In this document: one piece after another, positions 26,859 through 35,644 of the stretch | How positions within the stretch are numbered: the first letter of the stretch is position 1 | Layout: the number at the start of each line of letters is the position of its first letter | Source: Akkermansia muciniphila | GTDB lineage: Bacteria > Verrucomicrobiota > Verrucomicrobiia > Limisphaerales > BJHT01 | Direction: 5' to 3' | DNA length: 64,000 nt | NCBI GenBank assembly: GCA_945861535.1 | Contig: CAMAUZ010000028.1 | Span: 1-64,000 of the forward strand | The notes under the pieces: model-generated | The model's database searches: none | What the model was told of the DNA's origin: nothing | What the model saw: only the letters and a program-made list of their open reading frames with translations | Program-made: the position numbers and the translations under genes

Positions 26859-27063
26859 ATGGGCTTTTTTACATTTATAGCGACACCGGAATTGTTTCCC
26901 CGGTTTTCTCTCAAACCAGCGCCCCGAGTCAACCATTTCTTTTCAAACTAATTTACCCTGAGGGGGGGAACCAAAACCGGGTGGCACCGTTGCACGCCGA
27001 CGGTTCGCCAGTCAAAAGCTATTTTCGGTCGAGGCTCTTCCGGCTGGACGCGTCCTTCGAGTT

Positions 27064-28556
27064 TCATAAGTCCAGCACCTTGGGGAACTTGGAATGAATC
27101 AGCGCGTGGAGCCGCTCCCGGCCGCCGCGAGCGGGGCGGAAGCGTTGCTGGAAGCTGCGGGTGTTGTGTTTGGTTTTGGGATGACGCCGGCGCGCCCGGT
27201 CCACGGCCGCGTTGGCCAGGCTCACGACCACGCGCCGGATCTTGCCCAGCGCGCGGGCGGCACGCGGGTTACGCACCCGGCTCTGGTCCTCCCCCAGCGT
27301 GAGGTCCAGGCAATGGTGCAGGCGGCTTTCGATGACCCAGTAACCCCGCTTGAGTTGCAGCAGCCCCTGGGCGTGCACCTCGGCCAGCGTCAGGCTGTAC
27401 AGCAGATAGATGATCTCCCGGCACCATTTGCGGTTACGCCTGACCTGCGTCGCCATGCGGGCGGCCAGGCGCGCGCCCGGAAAGCCCACTTGGCTGGGCG
27501 TCACTTCCTGGCAGTCCGGCAGGCGGATTTCCAGCCGTCCGCAGTTGCGCTCGCGTTTGCGCACCCGCGTCCACGGTGTGGGGCGAGGGGGAAAAAGCCT
27601 GTTGGGTGAACCGGCGTTCAAGGGTTTTCTGGAGGGTCAACTGGTTGCGTTTGACCGTGAACAGGTCGTGGCCGCCTTGGTGGTTGAGAATCTGCCCCGC
27701 GGTGTCCGTCTGGGTGTGGAGCGCGTCGGCCAGCACGAGTTTGCCCGTCAAATCCAGTTGCTGCAGCAGCCGGCGCGCGGCCGGGATTTCGTTGCTCTGC
27801 GCGGCCGTTACGACGCTGCCCAGAAACCGGCCCGCCGCGTTTACGGCGTTGACGGTTTCCACGCCGGCGTGCCGGATTTTTTTGCCATCGACGATGACGA
27901 TCCGGTCCTGCGTCGGTCCCCAAACCTGTTCCTGTCACCGCCGCAGCACCCGCTCCAGCGCGTCGTCCGCGACGGCCGTCAGGACCCGGTCGAAGGTCGT
28001 CTTGCCGGGACAGCGCCGCGCGCCGCTCTGGCGGTCGGCGTGAAACCGCGGCGCCCCAACTGGCCTTGCCTGAGCGTCGCGGCGTAATCGGCGAGATCCT
28101 GCGGCCCGCGCATCACCCCTTGCGCCATGGCCATGACGATTAGACCGATCCTCCCCGCCAGCGGATAGGCCAGCGACTCGGCCCGCCGAAACTCCGGCAC
28201 GTCGGCGCGCACCGCCGCCAGCAGGCTGCGGATTTCGCCTGTCTTGGCGGGGCAGCGCGGGGCCACCGCCGCCGCCACATGCGGCCAGGCTGGCGGCTGT
28301 TCGGCGGCGCGCAAGTTGACGCACTCTTTCTTCACGAGTTCGCGCCCCCAGATTTGGTTGGGCGCGTCGTTTTTTTCGTAATAATCGACCGCAGCGCGCC
28401 GTCACCCGGCCGTGCGGCCGAGCTGGGACCAGCCGCTGACTTTGTAGCCGGTGCCTTGATAAAAGCGGGGATCGTCGAAGGTCTCCCCAAGGCAAGCGGA
28501 GGGCCCCAGCGCTGCTCCCAGTCGGCCGCGAGCTGCCGGAGCCGCACCTTCGGTCA
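27064..28556 (-). pseudogene. Decayed DUF4338-ISAs1 fusion transposase
   Basis: Reading leftward from 28556, pieces appear in changing frames. First a DUF4338-like part (RLRQLAADWEQRWG, then ETFDDPRFYQGTGY, then GWSQLGRTAG); then an H-repeat-type N-terminus (GLIVMAMAQGVMRGPQDLAD). An in-frame TGA at about 27935 follows LERVLRR where the family has Trp; then the DDE part DRIVIVDGKKIRHAG, SNEIPAARRLLQQLDL and VLADALHTQTDTAGQIL; then, after a shift near 27590, the C-terminal YWVIESRLHHCLDLTLGED. At least three frameshifts and one stop are present, so it is inactive. Its upstream end is cut by a repeat at 28559. Confidence 0.8.
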
Positions 28557-28558
28557 GG

Positions 28559-28714
28559 GTAGCGCAGGCTTCCAAGTTTGCGGTATCGCGGGTTTCCAAA
28601 CCCGCTGGCCGTTCGGCCACCGGCGACGCCTCGGCTCGACGCACACGCCTCGAGCGCCGTAGCCCCTGCCGATTTGGAAATTGGCGAAACAACAGGTTGG
28701 GAAACCTGCGCTAC
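28559..28714. repeat. Inverted repeat (GTAGCGCAGGCTTCCAA family)
   Basis: Begins GTAGCGCAGGCTTCCAAGTT and ends with the inverse form GGGAAACCTGCGCTAC; an inner CGGGTTTCCAAACCCG hairpin lies between. The same family is at 36918-37056. It truncates the DUF4338 part of the dead transposase and lies about 110 bp before sppA. Confidence 0.8.
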
Positions 28715-28824
28715 GGGGACCATGCGCCGATGCACCCAGTCGCCGCAACCAAGGACCAGCCGGGCGAGCCGTCCAATTACTAATTTCTTTCCCCTCCCCC
28801 GGCGCGTCGCTACCGTCCGCCCCC

Positions 28825-29961
28825 ATGAGCTACTCGCCTTACCAGCCGGAAAATCCGCCGCCCTTGTCACTGCCGCCCGTCATGCCGCCGCCGCGACGGG
28901 GGGGCGGGTGGATGATTGTGGCGACGATTCTGTTTGTGCTGCTGGTGGTCAGCATGCTCTCGAATTTCACGAGTTCGCTCAAGAGCGGGGGCACGCTCGG
29001 CCACCGCGCGCACCGCGGACATGCGAATCGGCTGGGCGATCGGATGTATGAGGAAACGGTGCTCGAAGACCACGACTCCAAGGACAAGATCGCCGTAATT
29101 TCGGTCACCGGCATCATCACCGGCCACTCGCTCGACCGCGGCGGCGACGGACTGGTGCAGTCGATCAAGGATCAGCTTGAGCTGGCCGCCGAGGACAAGG
29201 CCGTGAAGGCGGTACTGTTGAAGGTGGATTCACCCGGCGGCGAAGTGCTGGCCTCGGATGAGATTTATCGCGCCATCGTGGATTTTCAGGAGACGCATGA
29301 CAAACCCGTCGTGGCGTCGATGGGTTCGCTGGCGGCGTCGGGCGGGTACTACGTGAGCGCACCGTGCCGGTGGATTGTGGCCAACGAACTGACCATCACG
29401 GGGAGCATCGGCGTGATCATGCACGGCTACAATTTCCGCGGGTTGATGAACAAAATCGGCGTGCAGCCGATGGTGTTCAAGAGCGGCAAGTTCAAGGACA
29501 TGCTCAGCTCGGACAAGCTGCCCGAGGAGGTCACGCCCGAGGAGAAGCGCATGATCCAGGCGATGATCGACGAGACCTACGGACGCTTCCAAACGGTGGT
29601 GGAGGAGGGCCGGCAGGCGGCCAACAAAGCCAATGCCAGCAAGGCCAAGGACGCGCAGGGCCGTGTGTTGCAAGCGGGCTGGAAGGACCTCGCCGACGGC
29701 CGGATCATGTCCGGTAAACAGGCCTTCGAGAGCGGCTTCGTGGATGAACTCGGCAATTTCGAGACCGCTGCCGAGCGCGCGCAAAAGCTCGCCGGCATCA
29801 GCCGCGCCAACCTCGTTCAGTACGAGCAGCCGATGGATTTTCTGCGGATGTTCCGCCTCTTCGGCCAGACCGAGGCGCGCGGGGTGAAGATCGATCTCGG
29901 GGTCGAACTGCCGAAGTTGCTGCCCGGCCGGATGTATTTCCTCTTCCCCGCCGCACTGTGA
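28825..29961 (+). CDS. sppA: Signal peptide peptidase, SppA type
   Basis: 378 residues. Membrane-anchored serine protease that degrades cleaved signal peptides. Pro-rich cytoplasmic start (residues 1-27), one membrane helix (GWMIVATILFVLLVVSML), then the S49 domain: KVDSPGGEV (Lys-Ser region), the nucleophile in MGSLAASGGYYVSA, NELTITGSIGVI, and the catalytic Lys in FKSGKFKDM. It is the short (single S49 domain) form, so it should assemble as an octamer like Bacillus SppA. The ATG at 28825 gives the membrane anchor near the start; longer in-frame sequence is repeat DNA. Confidence 0.9.
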   Translation: MSYSPYQPENPPPLSLPPVMPPPRRGGGWMIVATILFVLLVVSMLSNFTSSLKSGGTLGHRAHRGHANRLGDRMYEETVLEDHDSKDKIAVISVTGIITGHSLDRGGDGLVQSIKDQLELAAEDKAVKAVLLKVDSPGGEVLASDEIYRAIVDFQETHDKPVVASMGSLAASGGYYVSAPCRWIVANELTITGSIGVIMHGYNFRGLMNKIGVQPMVFKSGKFKDMLSSDKLPEEVTPEEKRMIQAMIDETYGRFQTVVEEGRQAANKANASKAKDAQGRVLQAGWKDLADGRIMSGKQAFESGFVDELGNFETAAERAQKLAGISRANLVQYEQPMDFLRMFRLFGQTEARGVKIDLGVELPKLLPGRMYFLFPAAL

Positions 29962-29986
29962 GGCCTGGGGACTGAGGGCGGGTTTA

Positions 29987-30118
29987 CAACCATGGATGGA
30001 CACAGATAGACACGGATGGGAATGGCAAAGTGCCAACGCCCGGGTTTATCCAGCGAGTAAGCCATCAGAAGTCGGTTCTGCTCCGTGTTAATCCATGTGC
30101 ATCCGTGGTTATCCGTGG
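29987..30118. repeat. Imperfect inverted repeat (ATGGATGGACACAGATAGAC family)
   Basis: AACCATGGATGGACACAGATAG at the left and ATCCATGTGCATCCGTGGTT at the right are related as inverted copies of an ACACGGATGGA-type unit. It occupies most of the sppA-upp gap. Confidence 0.6.
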
Positions 30119-30146
30119 CTCCTAAATTTCAGCGCCTTTTCCCAAC

Positions 30147-30770
30147 ATGAAAAACGTCACCGTCATCGATCATCCGCTGGTGCAGCACAATCTCACGCGC
30201 TTGCGTGATCGCGAGACCAGCTCCACCGAGTTCCGCCGCCTGGTGGGCGAGGTGGCGACGCTGATGATTTACGAAGCCACGCGCTCGCTGGCGGTCGGTC
30301 CTCGCAATGTGGTCACGCCGGTGGGCAAGGCGCGCGGAACGAAACTCACCAGCCGCGTGCTGCTCGTGCCGATTCTGCGGGCCGGCCTCGGGATGCTCGA
30401 CTCGATCCTGCAACTCATCCCGGACGCGCGCGTCGGCTTCATCGGATTGAAACGCGACGAGGCCACGCTCGAGGCCCTCACCTATCATCAGTCCTTGCCG
30501 GCGTCGGCGGCGGGTTACGAAGTCATCATTCTCGACCCGATGCTCGCGACCGGCGGCAGCGCCATCGCGGCGCTGGATTTGGTCAAAGCGCGCGGCGCCA
30601 AAAACGTGCGGATGGTGAATCTCCTGGCCGCGCCCGAGGGAATCAAAGCCGTGCTCGCGCGCCATCCCGACACGCAGATTTACACGGCGTCCATTGATCA
30701 AAAGCTCAACGCCCGCGGCTACATCGTGCCGGGCTTGGGTGATGCGGGGGACCGGATTTTTTCGAGCTGA
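30147..30770 (+). CDS. upp: Uracil phosphoribosyltransferase
   Basis: 207 residues, the usual length. Converts uracil and PRPP to UMP in pyrimidine salvage; cytoplasmic. Seen: VIDHPLVQHNLTRLRD at the start, VPILRAGLGMLD, the PRPP loop ILDPMLATGGSAIAAL and the uracil-binding YIVPGLGDAGDR near the C-terminus. Complete, single gene, convergent with the CNNM array. The 30771-31035 gap holds GC-rich palindromic sequence (GGGCGGGGACCGCCCGC) and no gene. Confidence 0.95.
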   Translation: MKNVTVIDHPLVQHNLTRLRDRETSSTEFRRLVGEVATLMIYEATRSLAVGPRNVVTPVGKARGTKLTSRVLLVPILRAGLGMLDSILQLIPDARVGFIGLKRDEATLEALTYHQSLPASAAGYEVIILDPMLATGGSAIAALDLVKARGAKNVRMVNLLAAPEGIKAVLARHPDTQIYTASIDQKLNARGYIVPGLGDAGDRIFSS

Positions 30771-31035
30771 GCGGGAGGGGTGTGCCGCCTTCGGCGCGCG
30801 TCCGGTCCACGGTCGCACCGGCAGCACCCGCGCTGGGAGGTTTGGAGTTTTCCAGCACCGCCGCAGATTTGGGGCCGCTGCGGGCGGGGACCGCCCGCGC
30901 GCCGGTGGCGTGGTTGGGCCGTGCTGCGCGCGGCCCTGCAATTTCCCCGTCCCCGCGCTTGGGAATTTCCGACACCGGCGATTGCAGGTGTGCGCAGCCG
31001 GGAGGGGAAAGGTCACGGACGCGCGCAGCGCGTTC

Positions 31036-32367
31036 TTACAGCGAAGGGCTGGGCTGGGCGGGCTTTTCGAGCTTGAGGCGGGCGACGCGGGGGCCGGCCA
31101 TCTCTTCGACGCGGAGGGTGAAGGCCCCGAGAGTGATGACATCGCCTTCTTTCGGAAAGCCGCCGAGCCGGCCGGTGACGAGTCCGCTGGTGGTGGTGAT
31201 GCCTTCTTGCGCGAGGGGTTCGCCGACGAGGTCGGAGAGTTCGTGCAAGGGCAGCGCGCCGTCGATTTCCCAGGTGGTTTCGCCGGTTTTCACGAGGAGT
31301 GGTTTCTCCTGATCGAACTCGTCCTGAATCTGGCCGACGATTTCTTCGAGGACATTCTCGAGGGTGACGAGACCGAGGGTGTCGCCGTATTCGTCCACGA
31401 CGAGGGCGAAGTGGAGCTGCCGTTCCTGCAGGAGTTGCAGGACTTTTTCCAGGCGGGCGGTTTCGGGGATGTAGATGATCTTGCGCGTGACGCTGGCGAG
31501 ATCAGCACCGCTGCGGGCGCGGTGGCGTTGGGCAAAGAGGTCTTTGATGTGAACGACGCCGAGCGTGCGGTTGATGTCGCCGTCTTCGCACAACGGGAAG
31601 CGCGAGTAGCGCGTGCTCTCGGCGATGTTGAGGCATTCGGTGAGGCTCGCGTGGGTGTCGAGCACCACGATTTCGCGCCGGGGCCGCATGACGTCGCGGG
31701 CGATGCGGTGGCGGAGGTCGAGGGCGTTGAGGACGATGTCGCGGCCGAGGGCGGTGGCGCCGGCGTGCATCTGGCCGGTGGTGAGCATGAGGCGGAGTTC
31801 GTCCTCGGAATGCGACGCGGATTCGCCGGCGGGCTGGATGCCGAGGAGGCGGAGCAGAGCGAGCGAGCTTTCGTTCAACAACCAGATGAACGGGTACGCG
31901 ATCTTGTAAAACCATTGCAGCGGATAGGCGACCCAGAGCGCGGTGATGAGCGGGTTGCGGATGCCGAAAGATTTCGGGGCCTGCTCGCCGGCGACGATGT
32001 GGAGAAACGTGATGGCGCTGAAACCCACGGCGAAGGCGATGGAATGCTGGACGCGTGCGGAGTCGATCTTGAGCCAGTGGAAGACGGGCTGGAGCAGGGC
32101 CTCAAAGATCGGCTCACCGATCCAGCCGAGAGCGAGGCTGGCGAGGGTGATGCCGAGCTGGGCGGCACTGAGGTAGGCGTCGAGGTGGGCGATGATGTGG
32201 CGCAGCAGTTTCGCGCGGCGATTGCCCTTGGCGATGAGCGGGTCGAGCTGGGTGTCGCGGATTTTGACGAGCGCGAACTCGGTGGCGACGAAGAAGCCGT
32301 TTGTCAGGACCAGGGCGATGACCGCGACGACCTTGAGCAGCAGCAGGAGGGTGGCGGTGGTGTCCAT
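31036..32367 (-). CDS. CNNM/CBS-domain transporter (HlyC/CorC family), third in the array
   Basis: 443 residues. An N-terminal DUF21/CNNM domain with four membrane segments (first: VVAVIALVLTNGFFVATEFAL), then a Bateman pair of CBS domains (DVMRPRREIVVLD and FALVVDEYGDTLGLVTLENVLEE), then a C-terminal CorC_HlyC domain (WEIDGALPLHELSDLVGEPL). Known members are linked to Mg2+/Co2+ transport or efflux; the hemolysin label is historic. It follows the next gene upstream by 3 bp, indicating an operon. ATG at 32367. Confidence 0.9.
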   Translation of the reverse strand: MDTTATLLLLLKVVAVIALVLTNGFFVATEFALVKIRDTQLDPLIAKGNRRAKLLRHIIAHLDAYLSAAQLGITLASLALGWIGEPIFEALLQPVFHWLKIDSARVQHSIAFAVGFSAITFLHIVAGEQAPKSFGIRNPLITALWVAYPLQWFYKIAYPFIWLLNESSLALLRLLGIQPAGESASHSEDELRLMLTTGQMHAGATALGRDIVLNALDLRHRIARDVMRPRREIVVLDTHASLTECLNIAESTRYSRFPLCEDGDINRTLGVVHIKDLFAQRHRARSGADLASVTRKIIYIPETARLEKVLQLLQERQLHFALVVDEYGDTLGLVTLENVLEEIVGQIQDEFDQEKPLLVKTGETTWEIDGALPLHELSDLVGEPLAQEGITTTSGLVTGRLGGFPKEGDVITLGAFTLRVEEMAGPRVARLKLEKPAQPSPSL

Positions 32368-32370
32368 GTG

Positions 32371-33360
32371 CTACAGATTCACCTCGCCGAAGATGGCGCG
32401 GAGGATGTCCTGGAGGGTGATGATGCCGATTTCCTCGTTGGCGTTGCCGAGGACGATGGCGAGGCGCTGGCCGCTGCGTTGCATGCGCTTGAGGGCGTCC
32501 TCGAGACGGAGGTTTTCGTTCAGGTAGAGCGCGGGCTGAAGGCTCTGGCCGGCGGTGCGGCCGGGCGCGGGTTCGGCCTCGTAGAGCAGGTGCTTGAGGC
32601 TGACGACGCCGATGACGCGGCGGCGTCCGCCCTGTTCGTGCCAGACGGGCAGGCGCGTGAGCTGGCGGTCGCGGCAGAGCTGGAGCACCTCGGTCATGGG
32701 CGTCTTGGAGGTGACGGTGACGACCTTCGCCCACGGGTGGGTGATGTGGCGGAGCGTGGTGTTTTGCAGGTCGAGGACGCGGTTGATGAGCTGGTGTTCC
32801 GCGGTGCTCAGGGTTTGCGCGGAGTCCTGCATGAGCGAGCGGAGCTCGGCGCGGTTGCCGAAGAGATGGCCGGTGAAAATTTGGCCGCCGGTCCAGCGCA
32901 GGAGGCGATTGGTGAGGCGCGTGAGGATCGCGACGGCCGGGGCGAGCAGCCAGTGGAGCAGGCGGAAGGGCGTGACGGCCAGCAGGCAGAGGCGGTTGGG
33001 AAACTGCTGGAAGAGCATTTTCGGCAGCAGATCAAAGAGGGCATAGAAGAGGAACACGGCGAGCACGAACGCGGCGAAAAAGGCCACCGGATGCGTTTCG
33101 AGCCAGTGGTGCAACGCGATGACGCTGAGGGAGACGATGACGAAGTTGGCGAGCGTGTTGCCGATGAGGATGGCCCAGAGAAAATTCTCGGGCTGTTCAA
33201 GGTAGCCGTGCAGGACGCGCGCGCGGGCGTGGCCTTTGCGCATCATCTGGCGGATGCGCAGGCGGCTGAGCGCGAACACGCCGGCCTCCATTCCCGAGAA
33301 GAGAAAGGACGCGGCGAGGCAGGCGGCCATGATCAGCGCGGTGAGGCCGGGGTAGTCCAT
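32371..33360 (-). CDS. CNNM/CBS-domain protein lacking the CorC domain, second in the array
   Basis: 329 residues. CNNM membrane domain (GLTALIMAACLAASFLFSGM with the SGMEAGVFALSRLRI signature), then two CBS segments (HPWAKVVTVTSKTPMTEVL; LVLGNANEEIG-type end with ITLQDILRAIFGE). It ends right after the second CBS domain and has no CorC_HlyC domain, so it is shorter than its two neighbours. Start ATG 33360 is one base from the previous gene's stop. Likely cation transport or a regulator of its neighbours. Confidence 0.88.
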   Translation of the reverse strand: MDYPGLTALIMAACLAASFLFSGMEAGVFALSRLRIRQMMRKGHARARVLHGYLEQPENFLWAILIGNTLANFVIVSLSVIALHHWLETHPVAFFAAFVLAVFLFYALFDLLPKMLFQQFPNRLCLLAVTPFRLLHWLLAPAVAILTRLTNRLLRWTGGQIFTGHLFGNRAELRSLMQDSAQTLSTAEHQLINRVLDLQNTTLRHITHPWAKVVTVTSKTPMTEVLQLCRDRQLTRLPVWHEQGGRRRVIGVVSLKHLLYEAEPAPGRTAGQSLQPALYLNENLRLEDALKRMQRSGQRLAIVLGNANEEIGIITLQDILRAIFGEVNL

Positions 33361-33361
33361 G

Positions 33362-34612
33362 TCAGGCGCCCCCTTTCTTGCGCGTGGCGGTGACGAGGAG
33401 TTCGCGCACGCGGCGCTCGTCGGCCACGGTGGCGGCGAGTTTCAGTCCGTTGAAATGCACCGCCTGGTTGACGGCGGGCACGACCTCGCAAAGCGCCACG
33501 AGCAGGCCGCCCATGGTTTCCACGGGCGGGACTTCGCCGAGTTCGGGGAACTCGCGGCGGAAATCGTCGATGCGCATGGTGCCGTTCACGCGCCAGCGGC
33601 CGGGGCCGAGCTTCTCCATCACGAAGCCCGCGGGTGCGCCCTCGCTGCGGATTTCGCCGATGATTTCCTCAAGGATGTCCTCGATGGTGACGACACCCGC
33701 CGTGCCGCCGAACTCGTCCACCACGATGGCCAGGCCGCGTTGCTGGCGCTGAAAGCTCTGGAACAATTGCAGGAGATTCATGCTGGCGGGCACGAAGGAC
33801 GGGAACTCGATCACCTCGGCGAGGTCGATTTGCGGATCAAGCAAGAGGCGGCGGGTGTTGAGAATGCCGACGATAGTGTCGGGCGTGTCGTCGTAAATCG
33901 GGAGGCGGCGGTGCTGATGTTTGCGCGCGGCGGCGATCATGTCCTCGACGCTGAGGTCGTCGGGGACGCAGGCCATCTGGGAGCGGGGCTTCATCACTTC
34001 GCGCACGGTGCGGCGGTCGAGGCGGATGATTTCCAAAATGATTTCCAGCTCGGACTTCGCGAGCGTGCCCTGCTGGACGGCCAGTTCGAGCAACTCCTGA
34101 TAATCCTCCTCGGTCAGGCGGCTCTGGGGGCGGACGGATTTGGGAATGGTGACGCGGAGAATCGCGGTGTTCAGGCGCTGGGCGATCTGGCGCAGTGGGC
34201 GCATGACGCGCATGAGCAGCCACAGCGGCGAGGCGACGCGCAGCGCCCACGGGTCGGGCGCGCGCACGGCCAGCGCCTTGGGCACGACTTCGCCGACGAT
34301 CAGGACCAGGCCGAGCAGGAACACGATGGTGGCGGGCAGGGACCAGTGGCGCTCGTGCAGGGACATCCAGAGGCCGAGCGCGATGAGGGCGGCGTTGGCG
34401 AAGGTGTTGCCAAGGACGAGCGTGGCGAGGAGGTCCTCGGGCGCGCTGAGGAGTTTGACCACGAGGCGGCCGTCGATCGGGGATTGTTCCTCGAGGCGGC
34501 GGGCGCGCCATTTGCCGAGGGAAAAGAGCGCCGACTCCGCCACGGCAAAGAAGAAGCTCAAGGCGGCCAGCAGCGACACTCCCAGCAGGGCAAGTATGGT
34601 TGGCGTGAGCAC
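33362..34612 (-). CDS. CNNM/CBS-domain transporter (HlyC/CorC family), first in the array
   Basis: 416 residues from a GTG start. CNNM domain (LLGVSLLAALSFFFAVAESALF), CBS pair (REVMKPRSQMACVPDD; LAIVVDEFGGTAGVVTIEDILEEIIGEI) and CorC_HlyC domain (WRVNGTMRIDDFRREF). It heads a three-gene minus-strand operon of diverged paralogues with gaps of 1 and 3 bp. Probable divalent-cation transport at the inner membrane. Confidence 0.9.
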   Translation of the reverse strand: MLTPTILALLGVSLLAALSFFFAVAESALFSLGKWRARRLEEQSPIDGRLVVKLLSAPEDLLATLVLGNTFANAALIALGLWMSLHERHWSLPATIVFLLGLVLIVGEVVPKALAVRAPDPWALRVASPLWLLMRVMRPLRQIAQRLNTAILRVTIPKSVRPQSRLTEEDYQELLELAVQQGTLAKSELEIILEIIRLDRRTVREVMKPRSQMACVPDDLSVEDMIAAARKHQHRRLPIYDDTPDTIVGILNTRRLLLDPQIDLAEVIEFPSFVPASMNLLQLFQSFQRQQRGLAIVVDEFGGTAGVVTIEDILEEIIGEIRSEGAPAGFVMEKLGPGRWRVNGTMRIDDFRREFPELGEVPPVETMGGLLVALCEVVPAVNQAVHFNGLKLAATVADERRVRELLVTATRKKGGA

Positions 34613-34650
34613 GTGGAGGGATGGTGGCAGAAGGGGAAGGGGGCGGGAAA

Positions 34651-34811
34651 GTGATTAGTAATTAGTGATTAATGGGCGGGCGGGAGTTCCTGGATTTCTG
34701 GGAATGGCTCGGCGTTTGGTTGGGGGAAGTGGTCACGGGGTTGCCGAGGTCGCCCGACTGGTTGCCGCCCCGACTAATTACTAATTACTAATCACTAATC
34801 ACTAATTACTT
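34651..34811. repeat. AT-rich inverted repeat of TTAGTAATTAGTGATTA units
   Basis: Left arm GTGATTAGTAATTAGTGATT (34651-) and right arm at 34772-34811 made of CTAATTACTAATTACTAATC plus further units; the arms are reverse complements. It is strikingly AT-rich in this genome. Its right end overlaps the stop of the next minus-strand gene. Confidence 0.8.
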
Positions 34812-35033
34812 TTCCCCCCTCTTCGCCGGCAGCGGCCGCGGAATCTCGGAGTCGGTCAGCAGCTTCGCCCCCTTCAGCAGGCGGCAGAATTCTTTCTTCG
34901 AGGTGCGGTGGTGGGTGCCGTCCTTGCTGGTGAGGTCGAGCTGGGACTTGTATTCGACCTCGAGGCGCTGGAGATCGACGATGCGGAGGTATTCGCCGGC
35001 GCGCTGCCAGACCTGGCCTTGCTGTAGTTTCAT
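34806..35033 (-). CDS. Small conserved protein of unknown function
   Basis: 75 residues. MKLQQGQVWQRAGEYLRIVD, then LEVEYK, then GTHHRTSKKEFCRLLKGAKLL. I recall similar short proteins with a GTHH..SKKEFCR core in Verrucomicrobiota, but no function is known to me. No signal peptide or membrane segment; basic. The ATG at 35033 is the obvious start because upstream codons are not family-like. Its last codons overlap the end of an AT-rich repeat. Confidence 0.7.
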   Translation of the reverse strand: MKLQQGQVWQRAGEYLRIVDLQRLEVEYKSQLDLTSKDGTHHRTSKKEFCRLLKGAKLLTDSEIPRPLPAKRGEK

Positions 35034-35124
35034 GGCGCGGAATGTAGGGCGGGAAGCGGGGGGCTGGCGAGGGGCGATTGCGCGGGGCGAGGGAAGATCG
35101 GAGCGGCGTTCAGTATCTGGCCGA

Positions 35125-35442
35125 TCAACGACGAGGGGCGGAATACGGTGCCGGAGATAACCGGGGCTTGGCTGGCTCGGGCTTTGCCTTCTCAATCTCG
35201 TTAGCCAACAACGTCGCGGCAAACTCCAGTTGCGATCGTCTCAACGCAGATTCCTTTTGCCGCTCGCTCTCGGCAAAAATGATGCCCCCCACCCCAACCG
35301 AAAGAAGCGTCCATCCCGTTTGGCCTCTGGCGAACAGAATCAACGCCACCCCGGCGATGATTTCCACACAGCCCAGGGCAAAAACCAGTTTGATGCAGAG
35401 TGGTGAGACAAAGGGTGGTTTGGGCGTGGGTTGTTCGCTCAT
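35125..35442 (-). CDS. Small membrane protein of unknown function
   Basis: 105 residues from the ATG at 35442 (MSEQPTPKPPF). Two membrane segments: LCIKLVFALGCVEIIAGVAL and a short second one (TLLSVGVGGIIF), then a charged helical tail (ESERQKESALRRSQLEF) and a Pro-rich end. No recognised domain. An upstream in-frame ATG at 35484 is possible. Confidence 0.5.
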   Translation of the reverse strand: MSEQPTPKPPFVSPLCIKLVFALGCVEIIAGVALILFARGQTGWTLLSVGVGGIIFAESERQKESALRRSQLEFAATLLANEIEKAKPEPAKPRLSPAPYSAPRR

Positions 35443-35644
35443 AAGCCAGTGTGGATTCCTGAGCATCGTGCCGGTGAGCGGCATTGCGGTCCAGATAATC
35501 CTGCGCTGCTACTGCGACCGAGCGCGTCTGCGCGTGCTCGGGGGGCAGTGAGCGGCTCGTTATTCTGGAACATCTCGGCACCGCTGCGGGCTGGATTGGC
35601 CGGTGCCGCGGCGATTGGATGGCGGAATTTTCGGAAGCGAAAAA

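Noticed and set aside
27930..27940. In-frame TGA in the ISAs1 relic as a selenocysteine codon
   Set aside because: The site normally has Trp, other frameshifts are present, and no SECIS-like stem was seen; a simple nonsense change is enough.
30694..33393. 899-codon plus-strand open frame opposite the CNNM genes
   Set aside because: It is antisense to three clear gene products and is Glu/Gly/Val/Asp-rich, the typical shadow of high-GC coding sequence; no domain is readable.
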